Shown piece by piece: positions 56,880-64,000 of a stretch of DNA of 64,000 nucleotides. Made by a program: the position numbers and the translations under genes. The DNA comes from Euglena gracilis (Eukaryota; Euglenida; Euglenophyceae; Euglenales). The first letter of the stretch is position 1, and every line of letters begins with the position of its first letter. Location: NCBI GenBank assembly GCA_039621445.1, contig CP154954.1:44123847-44187846 (forward strand), given 5' to 3'. A model generated the notes under the pieces. That model was not told where the DNA came from. It searched no databases and worked only from the letters and a program-made list of their open reading frames with translations.

Positions 56880-57510
56880 TGGCAACAAAACGTCCTATGT
56901 TAAAGAAAGAGACCCTAATGAACTTAGTCGGCCTACGGCCTCCTCCGGGGGGGCCGACCGCCCCTCCCGGACCCCCCCCGCCCAAAATAACAATATCCCC
57001 TTGTGTGTGCAAGGCAAGGGTGGACAAAACGCGCATCCTAACAAAATCTTTTTGTGTGTGCAAGGCAAGGATGGCCAAAACGCGCCCCCCAACAAACTCC
57101 CTTTGTGCTAACTTAGTCGGCCTACGGCCTCCTCCGGGGGGGGCTACCGCCCCCCCCGGACCCCCCGCCCAAAATAACAATATCCCTTTGTGTGTGCAAG
57201 GCAAGGATGGCCAAAACGCGCCCCCCAACAAACTCCCTTTGTGCTAACTTAGTCGGCCTACGGCCTCCTCCGGGGACCAATTTTAATTCCACCCCCCCCT
57301 GAAAATTTTTTTAAGCCCCCCCCCCAAAATTTTTTATCCAAAATGCCTTCCAAAATTTCGGGGTTCAATGAATTCAGGCGCCCCCAACAAACTCCCTTTG
57401 TGCTGACTTACTACGGCCTACGGCCTCCTCCGGGGGGGGGGGGTGCTGCCGCCCCCCCAGACCCCCCCGCCTAAAATAACAAAATCCCCTTGTGCATAGG
57501 TGCCGGATCA
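56880..57510. repeat. TTAGTCGGCCTACGGCC modules
   Basis: Three to four modules of TAGTCGGCCTACGGCCTCCT, a C/G hairpin, AAAATAACAATATCCC and GTGTGTGCAAGGCAAGG. They also occur inside the telomere-array element (43630-43850) and near 55455-55530 inverted. Confidence 0.7.
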
Positions 57511-57587
57511 ATTTTTTCTTGGGGGGGGCGAACATTCCGCCGAACGCCGAAGACTGACATATGGAACCGCAACCTGCTACCCGAACA

Positions 57588-57796
57588 GGCTTCTTTTTAA
57601 GTCACCTGACCCCCCCCCCCCCGGGGGGGACGGGGGGGGGGTGGGTGGGTCCGGGCCGGACCCCACCCCCCGGGGGGGGGGGGCCCGGGACAGAGGCGCC
57701 GGGTATACCATGCCCCCCTCAAAATAAAACCCCCACTCGGGCGCCAAAATCCCAGGGGGGGGGTCTTATATGGGGGGGGGTCTTATATGGGGGGGG
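57588..57796. repeat. Partial CTTCTTTTTAAG element and TCTTATATGGGG repeats
   Basis: 57588-57690 matches the left half of the element at 47060-47335. 57700-57796 has C/G blocks with two TCTTATATGGGG units that match the target region of the large transposon (also at 63620-63652 and, inverted, 40600-40680). Confidence 0.6.
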
Positions 57797-57805
57797 GTCG
57801 GTCCC

Positions 57806-57995
57806 GGCTCCGAGCGGGAGATTGGCCATGGGACTTTTGGTGGTCGCTAGCGACCGGTCGCTAGCGACCATGGTCGCTAGCGACCGAATTCTGGCGACCG
57901 GTCGCTAGCGACCGTTGGTGGTCGGAGCGACCGGTCGCTAGCGACCACCAATAATTCGACCACCCCCCCCCCCTCAGAAAAGTTTTAAGCCCCCC
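57806..57995. repeat. Left TIR of the MULE-like transposon
   Basis: Tip GGCTCCGAGCGG, four or five GGTCGCTAGCGACC-type palindromes, CCACCAATAATTCGACC, C13 and TTTTAAGCCCCCC. The palindromes are the likely transposase binding sites (inference). Confidence 0.85.
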
Positions 57996-58077
57996 CTGGG
58001 CAGGAAAATTTTCCCCCTGCGAAAGCCATGAAATTTTATATCAAAAGTTCATTATTCTGCTTTTAGGATCTTGCACG

Positions 58078-61000
58078 ATGGCACACAATGTTTACGTTAC
58101 TATGAATTGCATTGGGGACGTGAAAGCCGCAAATGCGCTGGCGTGTAATTGCGCATTGCGCAAGGGCAGGCATTACGCCTGCGACGTGTGCCACAGGGAA
58201 GGAGCAGAGTATGCAGTTCAGCCATCCCGCTGTCTTTGTTTGGGTGAAAACATGAAGGAGAAAAACGACAATGCACCTGCACTGTGGTTATTGCATTCTT
58301 TTTCGCGGGCAAATGTCTGTGGTGTTCTGGACGTTGTTCCAGATGCAGGAAGGGGAAATTCTTGTTCTGACCCTGGTTTCCCCTGGTTTTGTACAGTCCA
58401 TCCATGCAACAACAGGCAGGGATGCGGTTGTACACCTACCTACATTGTGCAGCATCTGGAGGTGCATATGCGTGGTGGCGTCCGTGTACGGCCTGTTGTT
58501 CCACAAGCAACACGTGTTGGGGCGGGTGGGGTGCAGTCGCACCTCCCTTGGCCCCCCCACCAACAACGGTTGGTGATGCAGCAACACCTCCGTCTCCGGG
58601 AAGTCCAACCATGCTGACAGCTGTGAGTGCTGAACCGTCTATTGCTGTCCCTCCCTCTCTCTCTCTGCCATTTCTTAGTGCTTTTAATCAGTGGCTGCCG
58701 TAAACCAGCAACAGTGCAGTTTCTGATGAAATGTGTGTTTGGGGGGGGCAGCAACGTCAGGCACAGCAGCAATAGCCTGTTGTGGACTCTGGGCCACAGG
58801 AGTCACTGGAACCCCTGACTGCAGATGCAGCCAATGGACTGGAATGTGCTGCCCCCACACACTTGGAGCCACAGGAGCCATCTGCTGCGGTCGCAGCAAA
58901 TGCGGAGAACAGTGGGGCGGATCCTGCGGCACCTACTGGTGAGCAACGAGCTGTGCGTGCGCCAACCCAGGCCATTGCGTTTGGGGATGGTCTTGTTGAA
59001 AACGTAAAATTTCTGTTTAAATTTATTTTTGATGAAAACGTAAAAACATGGCAACAGGCAACATGGCCACATGTGTTACGGTTTTCTGTTCAGTTTGCCA
59101 CGTACCAGGCGAGCTAATCAGTCCATTCCCTTCCCCAACACAAATTTACTGGGTGGACCCTGAGGGCAGACCTGCCGCGTTGGATGGCACGCTGTCCACA
59201 TGCGGTCGACATGGAGGTGCTTGTGTTTGGCGACGATGGGGGTATTTTCCTGGCCGGCTGCTGACATTGAACGGGCCGATACCGGTTCGTATTCAACGTT
59301 ATCAATGCTCTGTGCGGTCTTCAAATCCACGCGTGCCATTTCATCACCCATGCTTCGAGCCAGCCGTGCAGGAGTGCTCCCAACCCCCCCCCCCCCACTG
59401 CCGGTTTGCACATGCATTCAGCGCCTTCACAATCTGGTCTGTTTTTTTTGAATCTGGCAAAATGTGTTAACAACACTCCTGTCCATATCCAAGCGGCACC
59501 TGGGACAAAGCCATCCATCCCATGCCTGCATGTGGGTGGGTACTACGTAACCCCTGACTTGCTGAATTTTATCTGGAAAATGTTCATTGGCACGAACGTG
59601 GCACCTATTGATATTGGCAGGACCATCACTTTTCTGTGGCACGGAGCCCTCGAGCGGCAGGGTGTACGAGGAAATCCCGCTACGTTTCAACGCCGTTTGG
59701 AGAGGGAGCTGGCGCTGCACAGCAGCATCCTGCCCAGTGCGCGCGTGTTTCGTCAGTGGGCCTACAAAATGTGGCATGTGCAGCAGCACTGGAATCAGAG
59801 TTTTTCTATCAGCCCACAGAACAACAATAGCCCCCCCCCCCCAAGCGTGGTCCGCTTTTCTGTTTGCCACTGGTTTTTCCTTTTGTGCCTCATCCAAATC
59901 TGTGGGTCCAAGGTCAGGAGGGAAACTTTTTCTGCATTGGTCATCATCATTCACATTCACATTGGCTGCATTGAAAAACCCCTGTCTGTGACGTGAAGGA
60001 CCTCGACACCGAGGTCCTTGCTCTCGAGGGCCAATACCTGAAATTCGATTACACGTACCGCGCGGTGGGCAATATCTGGGTTACTCGGCCCCCGCCTGCT
60101 ACAGCGGACGGTGCTCAAGGTGAACGCGCAGAAAACGAGACGGACAACAAACCAGATGTAGTGGAGCTGTCTTACGTTTTGGGTACAGTTTTTGGAACGA
60201 CTGGCCTGGTGCTGAGCACGTTGGTGTGCGCAACAGAGAAAATGGAGAACATGGAGGCCTGCTTCCGCAGTTGCTTTCGCAAAACGCGGGTACCCCCAAA
60301 ACAAATCTGCGTTGACGATTGGGAGAAGTGGCACAGTCACCTGCAGGCTTTGTTACTGGATGTCTTCGGACCGGAACCAGGCTTCTTTTTCACTGTGCAA
60401 CGTTTTTTTTTGGGCAATGTTCTGCACTGGTTCGTTATAACCGTCTCTGGGTGTTTTTCTGGTCGTGCAACCCTCCCATGCACCAATGGCTGTGGTCATC
60501 AAAAAGAGGCAAGCACACAGCATGGCTGTGTTATTACGCAGGATTTCCGCCATTGGAAGGAGCTCCTGCTGGCTCCCATGGATCACCGACACGCACAGTT
60601 TCACACTGTTAAAGCGGAGGTGGAAAAGCTGCGGAAACGGATGGACTGGAAAGAGGACCAGGAGGGGGCCATCACAACGGGACCTGAGTTGCGCGACGCT
60701 GTTCAGCAAATTCTGGCCACGTACAGCGATGGCGGTCCTGGCCGTGCACTGTTGCTCCGTGCGGGGGCACTGGAGCAACACCTGACGTTCGACGTTTGCG
60801 CATCCCTTGGTGGGGCTTTGGGTGGTGGGTTTTTTGACGTGGACATGAAGGCGCTGACCACGTCACACGGAAACGAGGGGTTGTTCAACGATCGCGTGAT
60901 CAGCGTGTGGGAAAACAAACTGGGACCAGGGCTTCACGTTGCATGTTTCGGGGCTGTGTTGCGTGTTTGACAGTTCACCCCCTCCCCTTCTTCCATACGT

Positions 61001-62786
61001 ATGCCCCCTGATGCTGGCAACCGCCATACTTCGATGCAGTCATCCGCCTGCGGGACTGCCCGCCGTCGGCGTCGCCTGGGACGAATTTGGCAGAGTCATT
61101 CCACAGTCGGCTGCGCGCCGACCATGAATTGTCGGGGCGGAAAAACTACAACACTGCGCTGGTGCGCATTGACATGGTGCTGCGTCGGTACAATTATGCT
61201 CTGGTGAATGCGCAGTACGCAGATGCGAACCGCCCAGAGGTGGAGGAGCTTGAGGACGAGCAGCCTGTGGCACGACACCGGCGTCGCATTCGTGACGTCG
61301 ACGGCGGGGTCGGTCTGGCCAACACACACCTCTTGAGCAGCTTCGGGTTCGACTCTCTGCGCGGCGGCGCAGAATTCATTGCCTTGTTCTACGGCATGCA
61401 GAGGGCAGAGTACCACGGCACCACCATGCACGACCTGGAGGCCAGGGGATTCGAGATCCGAATCTCCCAGAAAACACCCCTGTTTAAAGAGGAGAAGCGC
61501 GCCATCAAGAAATCTTTGGTAGAGTTGTCAAACGAGGGGGCGGCCGCCCTTGGGCGGTACAAATACATTGGCAACCATGCATCTTGTCCCTGGTTGGGTG
61601 TCCCTGGTCCCTGTCCCAGGTTGTGCTGGTTTGCAAGGGTGTGGGTTTGCAACGGTCTGTCAGTCGTGGGTGTCGTGAAACCTCTCCCGATGCGCAAACA
61701 ATGCACAGATGTATGCTACAAACTGGCTGTCCCGCGTTGTCCTGAGGGGTACCCGATCTCCAAACAGTGTCGCCCGCTACCTGCGTGCATTAATTAAAAA
61801 ACTGCATGCCAAATCTGTGGCGGCACGGCAGACCGTGCACCCCTGCCCAGATAACCTGACGCTCACCCAGCCGGATGAGTGTGGGGACAGCGAGGACGAC
61901 GGCGAACCCACGTCACTGTTTTCCCCGCCCCGCGACGGAGGGGGGTTGGGGGGGTGTCGCTTCACTGTTGACAAAACTGACGGGGTGCCATTTCCTGCTC
62001 GGGGAATGTTCGTGGGTTGGAGGTTTGTTGCAGCCCATTCAAACAGTGCAGTTGTCTCAGCTGCACCCCTCTGATGCAGGTTTTTTATCATGTCCTGGCG
62101 GGAATTGTCTGAACTAATTGATCCAATTTCGGGTTATATTCATCCCACGCGGCCCCGGCGACGTCGGCAGGTGTGTTCACAGCCGAATGTGGTTGTGAAC
62201 AGGTCACCCTCCCCAACTTTTACGGAGGCGGAACTAGACTCCGTCAAGCAAAGCAAGCAAAGCGTGCGTGCAGCACGTGCTCCTCGGGCACCTCGGAAAC
62301 CAAGGGCTCCGCGAAGCACAAGGAAAAGGGCACTACTCAAGGTTTGGGGATTTATATCATTCATACATTTCAGTTTCTCACGCATTTCAGATGGCGCAAA
62401 TTACTGAAATGCACGACTCTGATTGCCCGGAAAGTCCGGATATGCTGCGGCACGGTACGTGTCACCCTGGGGGGGGGGGGGGGGGCCTGTTTTCACGGTT
62501 CCCAGGATACGAGCCCTGTGAGGGGGAGGCAGACGAAAGCGCAATACATAACCCCGATGCCCAACCTGTCTGTGATGAAGGTTTGTCACTTTGGGCCGTC
62601 CGGGGAATTCTGTTTTTACGTGTTGCCGCAGATGATGCAATTCCCGCACCCGGACCTCCTCCGCCACCAGCTGCAGGGGCAGCTGCTTCGCCGGGTGATG
62701 TGTCCTCCTCAGAGGACGACACCGTCTGGTCACAGTGTGACCTCCCACAATGGGCCCCACGCCATTGCGCGCGGCCCAAATATTAA
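58078..62786 (+). CDS. MULE-like DDE transposase gene, multi-exon
   Basis: The chosen start is the ATG at 58078, 83 bases inside the left TIR's TTTTAAGCCCCC. The N-terminal exons are cysteine-rich (CALRKGRHYACDVCH; in another frame CLWCSGRCSRCRKGK), then Ala/Pro-rich (58776-59000). A likely zinc-binding region follows near 59150-59330 (ends PVRIQRYQC). The catalytic exons hold KFDYTYRA (first D, 60047), ICVDDW (second D, 60314) and, after splicing, GTNLAESFHSRL (E, 61093). Introns that restore frame are 60945-61039, 62023-62079, 62342-62390, 62455-62505 and 62581-62631, all GT-AG and mostly near 50 nt; a GTGAGT donor is at 58623. The tail is basic (62140-62340) then acidic, ending at a stop at 62784. 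Several junctions before 60000 are unresolved, as is the stretch 60380-60520, so intactness is unproven. It probably cuts and pastes the enclosing element. Confidence 0.72.
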
Positions 62787-62848
62787 CAGCCCAGCACACT
62801 TTTTCCAAACAAGATTTGCGCTTTGCCAGTCCGTGCGCTTCAGGTCCT

Positions 62849-63165
62849 GGGTCGGTTACCCCCCGGAGGGGATTTTGTTATTGGAGGGCGGGGGGGGGTG
62901 CGGGGGGGGGCGGCAGTCCCCCCCGCTAGACGACCAAGGGCGCCGAAGGCGCCTTAGGACTGTTTGTTTACGGTGCGCGTGGCATTACATGCGCGCCTGG
63001 CCCTGGGTCGGTTACCCCCCGGAAGGGATTTTGTTATTGGAGGGCGGGGGGGGGGGGCGGGGGGGGGCGGCAGCCCCCCCCCGCTAGACGACCAAGGGCG
63101 CCGAAGGCGCCTTAGGACTGTTTGTTTACGGTGCGCGTGGCATTGCATGCGCCCCTGGCCCTGGG
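62849..63165. repeat. 156-bp tandem duplication, two units
   Basis: Two units (62849 and 63005) share GGGTCGGTTACCCCCCGG, GGGATTTTGTTATTGGAGGG, CTAGACGACCAAGGGCGCC and CTGTTTGTTTACGGTGCGCG. They lie between the gene's stop and the right TIR. The GGGCGCCGAAGGCGCC hairpin recurs in each unit. Confidence 0.85.
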
Positions 63166-63394
63166 TCAGTTCAGCCCTGGATAGTGTGCTGCGTCCCTGC
63201 GGCCGCTGTTTCCGTTTCGCTGTTTTCGTTTCCGTTTCTCCCTTTCCAGAGTTTACACTCTCGATACAGCAGCGGTTGTTTGCCTCTGCATCCTGGTCGC
63301 TGCCTGTGCATGCGCGCCCACACACACAGCTCTGCTGGCGGCCCAGAATGGCAGTTTCTTTTGCCCGACAGTAACATTTTGCATTTCATCCCAA

Positions 63395-63581
63395 TGGGGG
63401 GGGGGGCTTAAAAATTTTCGGAAGGGGGGGGGGGGGTCGAATTATTGGTGGTCGCTAGCGACCGGTCGCTCCGACCACCAATGGTCGGTCGACCATGACC
63501 AACGGTCGCTAGCGACCGGTCGCTAGCGACCGGTCGCTAGCGACCACCAAAAGTCCCATGGCCAATTTCCCGCAATGAGCC
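63395..63581. repeat. Right TIR of the MULE-like transposon
   Basis: Inverse of the left TIR: GGGGCTTAAAAATTTTC, a G run, TCGAATTATTGGTGGTCGCT, GGTCGCTAGCGACC palindromes, AAAGTCCCATGGCCAAT and the tip CCCGCAATGAGCC. Confidence 0.85.
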
Positions 63582-63590
63582 GTCGGTCCC

Positions 63591-64000
63591 GGCCAAAGGG
63601 CCGGCCTTCGGCCGGCCAGGGGGGGGTCTTATATGGGGGGGTCTTATATGGGGGGGGCATGGTACCTTTTCGGCGCGAAGCGCCGAAATTTTTTGAAAAT
63701 TGCCTTTAACGTGCCCGATTTTGGGGGGGGGGTCCCCGGACCCAAATGTTCAATTAAGGGGGGGGGGGGTGAAATAAGGGGGGGAGTGGTAACGTGTTTG
63801 TTATCCACAAGAAATTTGCAGAACCACAAAACGGTCACAATTACCTCAATTTTTATCAACAAAAAGCAAAGGTTTTTACCACGTGCCACCCGCAGGGTAG
63901 CGAAACGGTGGCCATTTTTCTGTATAGAAAGGTGAAATGGTCACATGAAAATCTTTTTAAGATTGGACCCCTGTGGAGCGTGGGTGCGCTGGACTTGGGG
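63591..64000. other. Target-side repeat and unique DNA
   Basis: GGCCAAAGGGCCGGCCTTCGGCCGGCC hairpins, here described by their GGCCGGCC ends, and two TCTTATATGGGG units (63625-63652) form the right half of the transposon's target repeat. Then comes a core hairpin GGCGCGAAGCGCC (about 63670-63684), G runs, and about 200 bases of unique AT-rich sequence without a gene. Confidence 0.5.

Larger units (their letters stand above)
57806..63581 (+). mobile_element. Complete MULE-like DNA transposon, 5.8 kb, exact 9-bp duplication
   Basis: The TIRs are about 180-200 bp: left GGCTCCGAGCGGGAGATTGG, right inverting to GGCTCATTGCGGGAAATTGG, then CCATGGGACTTTTGGTGGTC, GGTCGCTAGCGACC palindrome arrays, CCACCAATAATTCGACC, a C run and TTTTAAGCCCCC. 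GTCGGTCCC flanks both ends exactly (57797-57805 and 63582-63590). An unoccupied version of the target lies inverted at 40600-40690 with a single GTCGGTCCC (as GGGACCGAC, 40644-40652). Long TIRs, 9-bp duplications and a DDE enzyme with a T-N-x-A-E-S motif are features of Mutator-like elements. The internal DNA has normal composition, unlike its surroundings. Confidence 0.9.

Noticed and set aside
62173-63087. 304-codon frame at the transposon's right end
   Set aside because: Reads through three good introns and the 156-bp repeat in a different frame from the spliced exons.

Overview
The window reads as nuclear DNA of a unicellular eukaryote. It carries eukaryotic rRNA genes, GT-AG introns, TTAGGG-type telomeric hexamers and eukaryotic DNA transposons. 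The start of the SSU gene and the stretch after its 530 loop look, from memory, most like euglenids (Euglenozoa). That fits an rDNA unit of about 10 kb, because Euglena keeps its rDNA on circles of similar size. The assignment is an inference that an rRNA search could test.

Layout. (1) 0.5-5.4 kb, minus strand: eight exons of a coiled-coil protein gene, several exactly 126 nt (six heptads), with introns full of poly-C/poly-G elements. (2) 5.4-10.3 kb: decayed non-coding DNA with a hAT transposase remnant, two TA-flanked MITEs and a minisatellite. (3) 10.45-20.3 kb, minus strand: about one rDNA unit, circularly permuted. The SSU 5' part lies at the left end and the SSU 3' part at the right end, both broken near the V4 region, with 5.8S and LSU between. 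The SSU 3' terminus is missing. (4) 20.3-40 kb: unique AT-rich DNA, then a dense mosaic of nested mobile elements. (5) 40-42.6 kb: a probable low-copy gene and a broken copy of part of it. (6) 42.7-57.8 kb: more mobile elements, two carrying degenerate telomeric arrays and one carrying 78-bp and 71-bp satellites. (7) 57.8-63.6 kb: a complete transposon of about 5.8 kb whose multi-exon gene encodes a DDE transposase resembling Mutator-like elements (MULEs).

The unifying observation is one superfamily of elements that explains much of the repeat content. Its members make exact or near-exact 9-bp target site duplications and end in a G-rich tip (GGCTCCGNGCGG or relatives). Next to the tip they carry arrays of short palindromes, then a long C or G run, often with TTTAAGCCCCC. 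Different members use different palindromes (GCTAGC, GGGCCG-type, TAGTCGGCCGACTA, CCCTAGGG). The 5.8-kb element is the likely autonomous member. Smaller members carry telomeric arrays, satellites or other elements. A second group, with TA target duplications and poly-C/poly-G ends, is also present. Unoccupied sites for members of both groups occur in the window. Most remaining open frames are shadows of repeats or of rRNA.
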